Positions 1 to 12,580 are shown, counted from the first letter of the stretch. The stretch: 64,000 nt of DNA from Stereum hirsutum FP-91666 SS1 (GCF_000264905.1 NW_006763146.1:248988-312987); one strand, 5' to 3'. Translations and numbers: made by a program. Notes: generated by a model not told the origin, from the letters alone.

Positions 1-341
1 GGCTCAACAGAAGGCGAGGCCAGAGAGTATGCGGTTCTGGTGATTGTCGGCGGTGTGGGGAGGATCGGATAATTCGGGATTGTCAGACAACCTATTTATT
101 TCTCACTGGGCACAGTTCTTCTTTATTGGATTGCAGTTTTATAATCACGAGCATTCCTAGGATACCCACACGAGCCCAGTTCGACATGCCACTTTTGGGC
201 GGGCGGACGCTCGAATCAAATGAAAAACACATATACCACGATATTCCGCAGCTCTCGTCGTCTGATTTTTCGATACGAGAAAAACGAATATGGGACACCA
301 ACATTGATCAGTACAAAAACAAACCATTTTTCAATGTCATA
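1..341. other. Upstream stretch without a recognised gene
   Basis: Short open frames exist on both strands here, but none has splice sites or a recognisable domain. The longest plus frame (126-419) runs into the antisense of the tRNA-Ala gene, so it is a shadow. I see no supportable feature. Confidence 0.5.
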
Positions 342-415
342 TGGACATGTCCGGAATTGAACCGGACACCTTTCGCATGCGAAGCGAACGTGATAACCAA
401 CTACACCACATGCCC
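342..415 (-). tRNA. tRNA-Ala (anticodon CGC)
   Basis: Read on the minus strand, this folds into a full cloverleaf. The acceptor stem GGGCATG pairs with CATGTCC and includes the G3:U70 wobble pair that is the alanine identity element. The D-arm reads GTGTAGTTGGTTATCAC. The anticodon stem TTCGC/GCGAA holds the loop TTCGCAT with anticodon CGC. The T-arm TCCGG TTCAATT CCGGA and discriminator A complete it. No intron is needed. It reads the GCG alanine codon. Anticodon and G3:U70 agree, so the identity is well supported. Confidence 0.93.
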
Positions 416-624
416 ATAGCGATGTTCCTTAATTAGAATATAGTACGTGAGTCCTTCGGGAGGTGGTCGCAAAAACATCACGAACACCAGGCCGCCACCT
501 GCCGCCACCTCCTTCGTCCCGACCACCATCACCAATACTCCCACACTCGCCGCTTCTCCGTCTACGTTGCTGCTCGTCGCCCTCATCATCCAAGCCTTAT
601 AAATATACCACAGTATTCAACGAC

Positions 625-1856
625 ATGCCCGGACGAAAGAATGCCAAACAATCCAAGGAAGACGAGCTCGCTCCGTCTCAGCAGTCCTCCAGTGGGAGTG
701 ACGATACGTACGCTTTGCTCAACCTCTTTTAGGTATCTATGGAACTGACGTTGTGGTCTTGACCTTCGTTTCATGTTTCTGTGAACCACTGTGGCTTTTG
801 TTACAGGATGATGATCGCTTTCGCTCAACAAATGCAAGGTGTGTGGCGACCGGGACGATAGCCCCTATCTTCTTGCACCAGGTTCCGCTGCTCGACTCCA
901 GTCTCCCAGCGAGCAACGCCTTCTGTCGCTAACCGTCCTACATTGTGTGCTACCCGGAATAGTCTCTGCGGAGAAAAAGAGGCAAGCGCAGGATAAGAAA
1001 TTCATGCAGACTGCTGAGAAGGACTTCGTTGCTCTCGTACGTCTTGCACTCTCGGCCCTCACCACCACATCTCGCGACGTGTTTTCCTACATGGCACTTT
1101 GTTGGTGAAATGCGTTCCTTACTTTTGGACAAACCTCGATATATGCGAATATATCCACCCAGCTCTCCGCCCGAACAGGGGAACTCGTCGACTTCAGAGA
1201 GGAAGTGTACGTCCGTCCTTCGTTTTCCACTGCTGCTTCCTCCGCCAGTTGTTAGCCCCTGGAACCGGTTTGATATTTTAGGCTCCAGCAAAGCGAACGC
1301 TTCAGGCTCGAATTTGCTGAGAATGAAGATGCGATACGGAAGATCTGGGTAGAGATATTGAGGGAGCAGTTGGGGTACACGGTGTGTGCTTTTTCTTATT
1401 GCCAGCGATAGGCAGACTTGGGAAGGGGCTACTGGTTCTTGGCACGTATCAGGCGCTCCATGTATGCGTTTGGAGATACGTCCTTCGTGTCCAACCTTAG
1501 AGAGCAAAACTGAACGGTCATCTCCATGCCGGATATATGCGCATATATCGTCCATAGTCCGCTCAATGCCTATGTTCTTGTATCGGTATCGTCTTCTCTG
1601 GTGACCGCTGACTTACTTTGCTATGATCATAGGAACGTGCATCTCAGTACCAGTCAGCCACAATCGCTATGGGGGGGAAACGGCAAGCCGACATCTCGAA
1701 GAAGTTGAACGAATACGAACGTGAGGCTGAAGGTGTGCCAACTGCAACAACACTCGAGAGGTGGAGCTGACCTTCCTTGGCTGATCACCTTGCGCAGGAT
1801 GTCACGCTCTTTCGCGGTCGATCCTGGACCGTTCAACTCAGTCACACCCTCGTTGA
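625..1856 (+). CDS. Small coiled-coil protein, function unknown
   Basis: I do not recognise this family. A seven-exon model keeps frame throughout: 625-707, 807-838, 882-1036, 1163-1206, 1282-1381, 1633-1732 and 1798-1856, giving about 190 residues. The N terminus (residues 1-28) is polar and rich in Ser, Lys and Glu. Residues about 60-165 are charged and heptad-like (for example DFREEVLQQSERFRLEFAEN), suggesting one or two coiled coils; a second helix reads KKLNEYEREAE. There is no signal peptide or membrane segment. Such proteins are often subunits of kinetochore, vesicle or cytoskeletal complexes, but nothing here decides between them. The weakest junction is exon 3 to exon 4, where the only AG acceptor in range gives a 126-base intron. 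An alternative reading of the last exon would end at 1881. Confidence 0.6.
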
Positions 1857-2429
1857 AAATTGGGGCCTGCCTGTTGAATGACTAAAATTCTTCCTCGAGT
1901 CTTGGACGTTGTCCGCTTCTCTGTGTTTCATGAAGCCCTCGTCTCGGATCATCTATGTCGAACTTCCAGACTCTGTTCTTGCTCGCCCTCGAGTTCAAAG
2001 TCTCCTTCTTTCGGTCCTGGAATACAGCGGCCCCTAGGCTCGGATGTCCCACTGCGCGCATGCTCTTTCTATATCTCTCGGACTCCACTGTTCTCTGGCC
2101 GGTCTGCATGGACGGATCAAACCTGTACCAGCACTTGTTCAACACTGTATTATCATCATGTATACCCCTGCCTCTGTTTAATCTTTTTCTCTGTTACGAA
2201 CCGCCGTTTAGTAAACGAATATCAGGACACTGAAGAGGGATCACATCATCGTAACCATGAGTACATGTACACAAGAGTACTGCTGTTTTGTAGCCATTAA
2301 CTTTTTTATGCCGAGCTCGTTGGATGATACCCGGCAGTGCTTCCCCATGCTTCCCCTAAAGAGAGTGGTGGTACAGAGACCGCTTAGGAAGGCTCTGAAC
2401 ATAATCGTCCAAAAAAGTGTTCAGACACA
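1857..2429. other. Intergenic stretch between coiled-coil gene and tRNA-Lys
   Basis: It probably holds the 3' UTR of the coiled-coil gene and the tRNA upstream region. The open frames (to about 140 codons) have no recognisable domain or intron structure. I see no gene. Confidence 0.4.
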
Positions 2430-2522
2430 GCCCGCCTAGCTCAATCGGATAGAGCGTCAGACTCTTAGTCTGTCTCAGGCGGGTTAATCTGAAGGCTGTG
2501 GGTTCGACCCCCACGGTGGGCT
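2430..2522 (+). tRNA. tRNA-Lys (anticodon CTT) with intron
   Basis: The acceptor stem GCCCGCC pairs with GGTGGGC. The D-arm is GCTC AATCGGATA GAGC, the anticodon stem TCAGA/TCTGA, and the T-arm GTGGG TTCGACC CCCAC. The anticodon CTT lies at 2464-2466. A 19-base intron at 2468-2486 sits one base 3' of the anticodon, the canonical position in eukaryotic nuclear tRNAs. It decodes AAG. A tRNA-Lys(TTT) with an intron at the same place lies 10 kb away on the other strand. Confidence 0.95.
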
Positions 2523-3692
2523 AGTACAGTCAAGGAATACATTTTGCTTCTCAACCTACGGGAAGGTGTCACTGTTTTGTTTTATCAGTCGCGGACGATA
2601 CATATAGCCAGTCAATTATACCTCATGTTCATAGAGCAGATCCATCCAGAGCGCAATGCTCTGAGTTCTATCGAGATCAGCGGACATGCTGGCATCGGCA
2701 TCCGCCGAGTTGGTTTCATTGGGCGTTTTCGGACAACACTCGTTCGCGCTAACAGCCATCATCTTCAGACCCTCTCACATTTTCCGTCCCATTTATTTGC
2801 ACCTGACAGTGCATCGTTCTACTTTTCGTGGACAACCCTCCTATCCATGTGGTCGTCTTTTGCCCGGATATCCAGCTGCTGACTTACGGGCCGTTCATGG
2901 AACTCGAGTCTGCACCCGCCAGATGGCATTCTTGAGCTCCGTCGAAAGTCTCTCCCTTATCGTGCACTCGACATCGTGCTCCTTCGCTGGATGAGATGAT
3001 TTCAAGAAGTTCTTTCTATAAATTTGACGCACAAAGACTGCCTCCGCATGCACTTTCTTGGCGTCTTCTCCTTCTCGCCTCCTCAATCCCATACGGAACT
3101 AGCATCCCGTACCTGCAACCTTCCTTCCCCAGAGATTTTGCAAGACGTTGCCTGGGCTTGACGCTTTCGATGGTTCTTTCACTTCTTCTTGGCGCACTTC
3201 GACCACGCGAGCCTTCGGTCATCTCGTCCAAAAGGCTACCATTGTTTCTATTTTGCAGAACCATGTCTTGGCGTCCTCTCGGTGAAATCCATGGGATTCA
3301 CAGGAGTCGTATCGTACTTCTTCCGTTGCGGGATAGATACGCCCACGACACCCAGCTAGATGAGTGTCCCTGCCAATGGTTTCGGCGGGAGAAGGTGGTA
3401 TATGGCGTCCCTTCCAAGGATGGAGAGCATGGTTTGCTCTCGGATCAGCTTGCTCGATAAAATGTGTCGCGTGCTTGCTTGCTGGGACTGAGAAGGCGAG
3501 TCTCTGTATCTGTAACCGAAAGGGACGCTCCCATTCTCGATAGCCCTGGCTATTAAAAAAGTGTATATATATCCTATAGAACAGAGGATGTGAAAGTCAG
3601 ACCTGGGATCTTCGCTCTCAGTTCAGCATCCAGCTCTTCCCACCAGTCGCGACGTAGTATTCAGCTCAGCATATACTTAGGCGTTAACAGCA
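2523..3692. other. 1.2 kb stretch without a supportable gene
   Basis: Several open frames of 100-154 codons (for example 2996-3460 plus) occur, but they do not link through splice sites and I recognise no domain. Reading all three plus frames at 2680-3000 shows protein-like fragments that shift frame and hit stops, so a decayed gene is possible. The last 150 bases are the probable promoter and 5' UTR of the metalloprotease gene. Confidence 0.35.
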
Positions 3693-6301
3693 ATGGCATT
3701 CTCCTTCGTCAAGCTCTTGGCCTCGGTTTCGTTGGCTTTACTGTGTACTTCTGGTGCTGTCGCTGCCCCGTGGCCCTCGTCGATCTCCCATGAGACCAAG
3801 AGGACACGTATTGTGGGGCGCGATGCTACTCTGAAGTTGGACACTTTCCACCCGGCGTCGACGTTCGAGGTGTGTACACCTCTAAGACCCATATTTTGTG
3901 TTTATCACCTACTCCATCATCGTTACTAATATTGTGGCATGACATCGTCACGATTGTAGACCTTCGGTGTGGATGGCTTGGATCACCCATTGGCCGCTCG
4001 TGGAGACGAGTTCGACTTGCCAGACGCTGCACTCTCCTTCGTCCAGACCAAACTCGACGTTTCCCAGGATGCTGTGACGTTGAAGTCGAGCTTCGTTGGC
4101 GAGGCCGCTCAGCATGCGTTTGTCAAGCAGCAACACGTATGCCCATTTATTTTTCCTCTCCCTCGTCCATTCGTCCCTGATTAGACTTCTTTGATTAGGA
4201 TGGTGTTGCGTTTGCCAACGCCGTCGCTAATGTTGCGTTCAACATGGATGGAAAGGTCGCTTCCTTCGGCTCTTCATTCGTTGCACCAAGTAGGTCACCT
4301 GCTTACCCTGTTCTCTCAGTACTTGACGCACATCGTTCTACCCTTCGTCTAGGCACGATCCCATCCTCCACCCCTTCCGTCTCCCTCGAAGATGCAATCA
4401 GCACCGCCGAACAAACACTTTCTGGAACCTTCAACTCCCACACTCCCACGCTCGAGTTCCTCGCTCTCGAGGACGGAAGCGCCGCCCTCACCCATGTCAT
4501 TCAGATCCAGAATGATACGACTGGGGACTGGTTCGAGGCGTTTGTGGATGCGCATGAGAATAAGGTTTTGTCGGTTACGGACTTCGTGTCGAGGGCTTCC
4601 GTGAGTGATATCTTTAAATATGTTGTGTGGTACGGAATGTTGATGGCCTTGCGTGCGGGTTATAGTTCCGCGTTTTGCCTATCGATGAGGAGATCTTGAC
4701 GGAGGGGTTCCAGACGCTTACGGACCCGGCGGACACGACGGCGTCTCCGGATGCGTGGAACAGCGACGGCACTACGACTACCACCACCACTGCGTAAACA
4801 TCTCTCCCGCTCAACACCTCTCAAAGCCTCATACTGACCTCCTGCATTTCTTCAGTGGCAACAACGCCATCGCGTTCAAAACCTCCCAGACCACCGGCAC
4901 GACCTCCCAATCCTCCTCCGGCCTCAACTTCATCTACGTCCAAGACGCGACCACAGCGCCCACCACCGCCGTCAACGTCCACGCCGCCACGACCAACGCG
5001 TTCTACGTCGTCAACACGATCCATGACGTTTCGTACAAGTATGGGTTCACGGAGTCCGCGTTCAATTTCCAGAACAATAATTTCGGGAAGGGTGGCTCGG
5101 GGAATGATAGGGTTACGATTAGTGTGCAGGATGCGGCGGGGACGAATAATGCGGATTTTGCGACGCCGGCTGAGTGGGTCTTTTTTCTAACATTCAAGTT
5201 TGTGATGGAGCTTCGATGCTGATGCACCGTGGTTGGAATATAGCGGCCAATCCGGACGTATGAGGATGTTCCTCTGGACCGAGACCTCGGTATGCATCTC
5301 TTGCGTCTTACGAGTGCTTGAGAAAGAACATTACTGACGAGAACAATAGCCCCAGCGCGATGGTGCTCTCGAGAACGATATCGTCAGCCACGAGAACACA
5401 CACGGGATCACCAACCGCATGACCGGCGGTGGGACTGGTCGGTGCTTGCAGACTACTGAGGCTGGTGGTATGGGTGAGGGATGGTCGGACACCATGGCCA
5501 AGTACGTCCTACCTCTCCCCGACTTGCAGTTTTTATGGTCCACGATATTGACGGCGCGATGTGCAGCTGGTTGGAGCAGGATGGTCCTACGATTCAAGAT
5601 TATGTGCTCGGCCAGTATGTCACCAATGACCCCGCCGGTATCAGGACCCACCCATATTCTACGTCTTCGTGCGTATTTTGTCTACTCCCACGCAGGGTTG
5701 CATTTTCTCAACAGCTGTTATCAAATAAGGACGACAAACCCTCTCAATTACGCCAGCGTTGGAACCCTCAACGAAGTGCACAGTATGTCCACTCGTTTTG
5801 GCAATTTCCTTCGTGAATTGACATCACAATTATTCTCTCGCCACACAGATATCGGTGAAGTCTGGGCGAACATGTTGCACAATGTCCTGGCATCCCTCGT
5901 GAACGCGCACGGCTTCTCCTCCACTGCTCGTACCGACCCGACGTGCGTATCCATTTTTCTCGTATGATCGGACTTGTCGAGGATGCTGATGCGCTCGTCC
6001 ATCAACCAGCGGAAACGCAGGAAACACCATTTTCCTTCACCTCATGATCGATGCTCTGCCTCTACAGCCTTGCAACCCCACCTGTACGTCGCGTCTTTCT
6101 TGTCTGCCACTTTTTTCCTCGCCGCTATTGCTGACGATTAATATCACAGTCCTGACCGCCCGCGATGCCATCATCCAAGCCGACGCTAACCGCTTCGCCG
6201 GAGCGAACAAGTGTATCCTCTGGAACGCGTTCGCTAGCCGTGGGTTGGGTGTCAATGCTGCGAACCATCGTAACGACGCGACAGTGCCAGCTGGGTGTTG
6301 A
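3693..6301 (+). CDS. Secreted fungalysin metallopeptidase (family M36)
   Basis: This is an extracellular zinc endopeptidase made as a preproprotein. Residues 1-25 are a signal peptide (MAFSFVKLLASVSLALL, then an AVAAP-type cleavage region). A fungalysin/thermolysin propeptide (FTP) region follows to about residue 240. The catalytic domain contains HENTH at 5389-5403, which supplies two zinc-binding histidines and the catalytic glutamate. The third ligand is in GGMGEGWSD about 25 residues later. The C-terminal ASRGLG region near the end is typical of M36. About ten short introns are needed; the first exons are 3693-3869 and 3960-4136, both in frame. One junction joins GCCAA at about 5500 to CTGG at about 5570, restoring the WLEQDGP reading. 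The family motif is usually written HEYTH; here Tyr is Asn. It stands alone, between a tRNA and an F-box gene. The family degrades extracellular protein for nutrition, and some members act in host interaction. Confidence 0.93.
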
Positions 6302-7289
6302 TTGCGAGTTGTTACGATTTGATTGTTGGTATGGGCGATGGTTGGGCGATGGTAGATGACGAAACTAGGATAAAGCGAGGGAATTTTGTAGCTTTTAGGA
6401 TTGGGCTTTATTAGCCTTCGAAGAGTTCAATGACCGAAGGATACATAGCCTGCTGTGCGACTTCCCGAGTCCTCGAATGGTTCAATACGATGCACTGCAT
6501 CTTGAATAAGCAGTCGAGACAGATACAAACGCCACACAAGAAATTGTGGCCCGGATGAACCAAGCGTATTCGTGATATCCAATTCGGCAGTTGCCATAAT
6601 TCAAGATCGAGTTCAAGCAAATTCCGAACAAAGACGTCCATCCTTATTGCAATCCCCATTGTCTCGAGAAATGGAAACCCTCTCGCTGTGTATCCCATTG
6701 TTCTCCTTTCGATACAAATCCCCCCTTCTAAGTATAAGAAGCAATCCGCCAAGTTACTCCCTCTCCTGCCCCTCAGTATAAGTAGTCGGTCTACGCACAC
6801 GTATTATAGGTACCCTCACCATACAAGCCTGCATCTCCATTCGTCCTCGGTCGATTGTACATCAGAGACGTCTACGATCTTGCCGAATCTTCAGTCATCT
6901 GGTGAGCTCACTTTCCGGTTTCTGAAATTTGTTCGGTCGAGTTCTCCTTCCCGAGAGTTTGCGGGCCCACCATCCAGGTTCTTTACGGCAACGTAGCGCT
7001 AGCATGCGTTAGACAGAGCTACGCGCTTCAGGGTATTTCAGCAATTCACAAGTCTGTGTACAAAGGCGTTTGACGTAGACTTTACACAGTGGGGCAACTT
7101 GATGAGGTTGACTTAACATTGACTATGGACTATCGGTCGATGTAGACCCTGAGTGGCATGGACATCAAGACGATGCAGTCAGATGTCTTTCAGGACGGTC
7201 TTTTGATCTTCATCCCCTAGCCTTTGACAGTCGTTTGTTATGAAACACTGACATATATTTGGATATGTTACCGTGACCGTGTAGGATCC
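6302..7289. other. Intergenic, 1 kb
   Basis: A minus-strand open frame at 6411-6800 (129 codons) contains a Cys-rich stretch but lacks a recognisable domain, clear start context or introns. I do not annotate it as a gene. The region carries the 3' UTR of the metalloprotease and the upstream region of the F-box gene. Confidence 0.4.
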
Positions 7290-9085
7290 ATGCCTTCGAG
7301 CTCTTGGCTCCTCGAGCTTCCCACTGAACTCCTCGTCGAGCAGATCCTCAGAAGATTGGACTTCCGGGATGTTCTACGTTGCTCATCCGTACGTCTAGTA
7401 TCTGATTATCTTCGATATTTTTTCTTTTATTTAAAACCCCTTTATAGTGTTGCAAGCTCTTACACGGGATCGTCACTACCTCTTCTGCTCTCCAGCTCAA
7501 AGCCGAACTTGGTGCCGATAGCATCACCGACGTCAGTCTCGATGGCGAAACATCTTCTGCAGAACGCCTCGAGGCTCTTCTCCAGCTCGTATAATCCGGA
7601 CCAAGTCCTCCACATCGGGGATGCATGTGTCTATGCGGAGGACGTGCAGGATCTTGACCAATCGCCACACACCTGGACCCATATTTCGGTCTCTTGGCTT
7701 CCCCGTTAGAATAGTCCAGAGAGATGGATTGACTTCGAAGATACCAGTCTATGGGTGTACACTTTCATGTTTGATCCCGTCCAGGATCTTCTTGTCCTTC
7801 TTGAACAACAGAGGGAACATGTTGGCTACGACGCTCCTGATCCCGCTCCGTTCCTAACGACAGACAAGGAGCTTGCAATTCATCTTCATAGCTTGACTAG
7901 TAACACAGGTCACCCAGACGCATCATCCTCGACAATACGCTACCGTGTGACTCACACAACGGAAACAGGCTGGGCTCCTCGGGCGAAAATTATCATCTGC
8001 GGCGACATCGTTGGCCTACCTTTTGGAAGATACCCCCCTCGACTCATTGTGTGGAAGTGGAAGTCGGGTGCCATGATTGTGGTGGGATTCGATTCATAGC
8101 TCGAACTCGACTTGATGCCCAGACTGATATTCTTCACTGTGATTCCTCTTTCTTCCCCAATAGAATTGTGACCTCTTCGAGAATGCTCCACACGCATATT
8201 GTTTCCTATCTCCACGAGTGTTTGTTGCGACGGACCCACCACAGGACGCATGCGAAGTCTACATGAATGTTTATGTACTTCGGGATACGGTCGTAGGTGA
8301 TACCCCAGGGAACTGCCATGATACCGAGGCTGGTGGTCTCACACTCGCGGTACGACTAGAACTACCTGTTCTAAACGACCATTTCCTTTACTACGACAAA
8401 GTCCACTATCATTCCACCTTTATCCCACACATGCATCCTGGCCTCTTGATTGCCACCTTTGACTATGGTATGGATGACGCGTTGGGATCCTACAGGCTCG
8501 TCGCCTGCGCGCGAGACATCATACATTTTGCTGAGAGCTCCACTGGCCTGGGGATGGAGATACCGTGGGAGTCTTGGGGACCTGCATCTACTCGGATTTT
8601 CTTGGATGTACTAGAGTCTGACCAAGCATTCTTGTGGTCAGTTAGAATTCACCTCTCGTTTGTGTTATTTATGTTATTGACTATCTCTCAGTCCTCCTAC
8701 ATGTACCGCAGGCAATCGAACCGCTTTTCCGCTGGCTTCGGTAGGCCACGGTGATACAGATTTGCCACGCATAGAAGTTTGCGAATTCGGTTATCATCTT
8801 CTCCGCACGGCGATGCCGCCGGAGTTTAACACCTTGATCCCTGCTCGTGGTGCCCAGCCCTCTATGTTCGTCGAGTTGAAGACCGCCAGTCATATCTTTG
8901 AAGCTGGGGAAGACAGCCCATTCTGGGACGATATCGAGACTTGCCTGCCCTATTACAGTATAACTTTTCTTGACCTACAGGCCGGGGACCACGCTATTAC
9001 ACTTGATGATCAGCGGCTCGTCTTCCATAAGGCGAGTTACTTTCCTTCATCTCGAACTGATCCGTTTCTAGATGATTTCTTCTGA
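7290..9085 (+). pseudogene. F-box family protein, probably disrupted
   Basis: The N terminus reads LLELPTELLVEQILRRLDF then VLRCSS/CCKLLH, a classic F-box (about residues 7-45). This would bind Skp1 in an SCF ubiquitin ligase. The rest resembles the long C-terminal region of the agaricomycete F-box family: FDPVQDLLVLLE near 7770, a VWKWKSG stretch near 8050, and LRLELPVLNDH-like segments at 8340-8640. Introns at 7389-7447, about 8080-8170 and about 8635-8711 are plausible. However, frame 7448 onward meets a stop near 7591 unless a GTATAA donor there is used. The downstream frame also has an in-frame TAG at 7707-7709, immediately before a well-conserved stretch (NSPERWIDFED). About 40 residues usually present in this family seem to be missing at that point. 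The 3' end could also extend through a GC-AG intron at about 9032. I infer a decaying gene or a sequence error. Confidence 0.6.
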
Positions 9086-9791
9086 CGATCTCAACTCATC
9101 AGGACAGTCAGAGTGGGGATTCAGAGTCTTCCACGGAGCGCCTTATATGTTTCTTCTGACCATCAATAAATTGGTGGTTATGATGTTCGATTTCATCGTC
9201 ACGGTGATCTATGAATACTTTGCTGTTGAGTTGTCTTAGTGATTTTTTGCTGTTGTGCTATACAATGATTCTTGTCCATTGCTGGCAGGGAGTCATAGAC
9301 CCGTGAGTTTCTCTTGCTTTGTCTTACTTCACGGATTGCTGATAGGTCGCGTGTTTCCACGACATTGCGCCTCAGACTTGAAATATATATTTTACTTCGC
9401 GCTCTGTTGTAATGATTATCATGCGGTGCGTCATCGGGCCAACTCTATCACCCATCCTGATGGTTGTGTATTGTGCAAGTGTCTCTCTTTGACTTGAGAT
9501 CGCGCAATATCGTCAGGGGCGTCGGTACCTTGTCGGTGTGTGATTAATCTTGTTGTCCCCGTCGCCTTTTAAAAGTCCACGCCGGCCCGGCGGTAGGGTC
9601 ATACTCGCAATATTCCTAGGTCAATGACCTCGCAAGGACAGTGATGAGACGTTCGTACCGACATTACACTGACGGACTGACCTGAGTGTTCTCAACCGAT
9701 GAACCCATTGATGGCCTTGTGACTGCTTCAACATGTATTGTATATAACACTTCGTTTCCGGTGACCGTCTCCGGCCATCGAGCCTCTGAAC
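9086..9791. other. Intergenic, 0.7 kb
   Basis: No gene is seen. It contains the 3' flank of the F-box gene and the promoter region of the PL4 gene; a TATA-like TATATAAC lies at about 9738. Confidence 0.4.
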
Positions 9792-12450
9792 ATGATGCTA
9801 CGACTGACTGTGCTAATGCTGGCTTTGGCCACTGCCTCCCCTGTATTGTCCCAACTCAATGCGACAGCGAATACTACATTTCTCACGTTTCAAAATGAAA
9901 GATTGTCTTTTACGTGCGTCTTTCCCGTTTTTTTTTGTGAAACAACCATCGCTGAAATCTCATGTTTCACAGAATCGACAAGACAACGGGATTTTTGGGT
10001 CATGTCCATTTGGATGGCCACGATCTTCAAGGGCCACAGTCCAATACGTCAGGACGGGGTTATTACGGTCGGTTGCCCTTGCCTACGTCTCTACCGTGCA
10101 AAACCTGACTTGTTTTGCCTCAGAGTGTCATTGTGTTCCGAGCAGCTACCAGGTCGCAGATTCCGACATTTATCATGTTGGTATGAACGCCACGTTCGAA
10201 CTGTGAGGGATTCTTCTTATTTCTCCTACCCAAGAGCTCATGCCACGCTTCCGTAGACTCCAAGGGAACGATATCTCCGGCCAACCCTACGTCGGATCAT
10301 TCATGCAAGAGGTTCTTCCTATCGGTCATACATTTCAGCAGTGGTACTTCCTTCGCCCTAACGAGACAGGAATCCACAACTTCGCCCGGCTCATTTATTC
10401 TAATTCATCATCTGGTTTCCCCTTCGAGGACGGAGGCATTCCTGTCCGCGAGATACGCGAAGTCTTTCAATTCAACACCACGCTCTGGAAAACTGCTTCC
10501 ACTAATCCCCAGCTCAACATGTCAATACCATCTCAGGACGCTATCACGCCTGCTGTTCAAGTTCAAGACGCCACATGGAGCTTGGGTGGCACACCCGATG
10601 AACCGTTCATGGTTGAAACGAGTACGTGGTGGACGAAGTATGCTTTAGCGGACGCATATAGGTATAGGAAGGCCCACGGGCTTTACGGCGTCGACGAAGA
10701 TGGAACAGCGTACGGCGCATGGATGGTCTCGCTGACGCAGGACACACTATTTGGAGGGCCGACGCACTACGATCTTCTCCTAGATGGGATGATTGGCGTA
10801 CCGGAGGGCTCTGCGAACCTGCAGAGAATACCTCATATTTACTATTACGTGCGTTGATTTTATCTTCGTGTTCCGTCTGTTTCTGACTTCACTTGGTCAC
10901 AGTTCGCATCTAGCCACCAAGGTGCCGCTACCTCAAATTTGACTTCTGAAGGATATGACCGTACATGGGGACCTCAGGTAAGTAATCCTTCCTTCTTCCT
11001 TCATTCACTTTCTAAACTTCTCTGATGTGGCCCAGATTCTGTACTTCAACAAAGGCTCTCAGGCGAGGTCTAGTATTTACGGATTACTTTCCTTTGGTGC
11101 TACAAACTGATTTGGTTTCTCCACAGCCTCTCCGAGCTTCGTGCGGACGCAGAATCTGCCACCTCCCTCGATTCCTACGCCGATTTCTATACCGCGATAG
11201 CTCCGCAGATACCAGGCTTCGTGGCACCATCGAACCGAAGCACCTTCTCACTAAGTATCTCCGTTCCGCAGAGTGCTGACGATGCTGTAGCTGTACTCAG
11301 CGCCGATGGCTGGGACTTCCAGTCTAACGTTCTAGACCAGAGCACATTTCAGTACTGGGGAGAAATCGATTCAAATGGGCACGTCGAAATCCCGAACGTT
11401 CGGGCTGGAACATATAGGTTGACAGTGTATGCAAAAGGTAGCTTAGCTTGTCAGTCCGCATCGCGAGCGTAATGAACTACATATTTATCCCTGTCAAGGT
11501 GTATTCGGTACCTTCATTGTCCGGAATATCACAGTACCAGAGGCACAAGCAATCGTACTCTCCAATATGACTTGGGTCGAGGAGAGCACAGGTTCGTTAC
11601 CTATTTAAAACATTCTCGAATGGCTAGTCTAATCGCGATCCATGATTTTCGAAGGTGTTGAGCTGTGGCGTCTCGGTACACCAGACCGCACCGCTGGAGA
11701 ATATCGCCACGGTTTTGCTCCCGCCGAAAACGAGACCTATCATCCGATGCAATATCGTCAATACTGGGGTGCTTATAATTTCACCGAGGACTTTCCACAG
11801 GGTGTCAACTTTGAGATCGGAGCGAACGACGTCTCTGTGGATTGGGTGAGCGTCCATATTATTTGGCACTAGCCTTCCTCTCCATAGCCATGTGTGTATA
11901 TGGATGGTCATACTAATGATCTTTACTATTGTGTAGAACTATTGTCAGTTCGCTGAAGTAAGTGGTGTTTGACGACCTTGTTAGACATGACTGGAGTTTG
12001 ACTGGAGCCGGTTAGAGAAACAACTTTACCATCAGATTCGGGATCGATGAAGATCAAGCCATCTCACTACTGAATACCACCAATGCAATATTCACAGTGG
12101 TAGGTCTCTTTGTCAATTGACTTCATTTTGACTGACGCTGAAGTTGCTGTCAACAGATCCTCGCAGGAGCGGTTGGCCCCACCGGCAACGAAGACTTTTC
12201 GTCTCTCGCCTTCTCCGACTTCCCGCTCACCGTTCAAGTCAACAACCAATCGCTACTCGAGTGGATCATCCCTTCGAATGTATCTTCGTCATGTATCACC
12301 AGAAGCGGCATCTCTTGTTTCGTGGTGGACCATCAATATGTATTCCCGAGGGACTGGTTGCTGGAGGGGCCGAACACGTTTACGTTGGGTCTGTCGCCGG
12401 GGTCTGGAACAAGAGCGATGTATGATGCCTTGAGGTTGGAAGTGAGCTAG
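9792..12450 (+). CDS. Secreted rhamnogalacturonan endolyase (polysaccharide lyase family 4)
   Basis: This lyase cleaves the rhamnose-galacturonate backbone of rhamnogalacturonan I in pectin by beta-elimination, outside the cell. A signal peptide (MMLRLTVLMLALATASPVLS) starts the protein. The catalytic region follows: IDKTTGFLGHVHLDG, then after an intron ECHCVPSSY, then HTFQQWYFLRPNETGIH, VQDATWSLGGTPDEPF and FGGPTHYDLLLDG. Next come the DRTWGPQ/LYFNKG block and a fibronectin-III-like middle domain (VEIPNVRAGTYRLTVYAKG). A C-terminal carbohydrate-binding-type domain starts near GVELWRLGTPDRTAGEYRHG and ends with NTFTLGLSPGSG. About a dozen introns are needed. One that decides the frame has donor GTCGGT at about 10068 and acceptor at about 10126. 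Order and content match fungal PL4 enzymes of three domains. Many N-X-S/T sites fit secretion. It stands alone, without a pectin cluster around it. Confidence 0.92.
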
Positions 12451-12580
12451 TCTGTACTATGGCTGAAGACAGAAGCGGGAGGATATATTCTCATGATATT
12501 GACGGGATAAAAATGTGTTCTTGAACTATCCTCACTAGTTCTGATTCCAAACAAATAATATCCAATATAACCTTCCCTCA

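Noticed and set aside
126..419. 97-codon plus-strand frame
   Set aside because: It overlaps the antisense of a well-formed tRNA-Ala gene and has no domain.
2660..3460. Decayed retroelement or pol gene
   Set aside because: Fragments look protein-like, but I found no reverse-transcriptase, integrase or RNase H motif.
6411..6800. Minus frame of 129 codons with several cysteines, considered as an eighth BTB-type tail
   Set aside because: It lacks the KLPEFF-type end, the ANKYQVD block and the CxxC at the right place.
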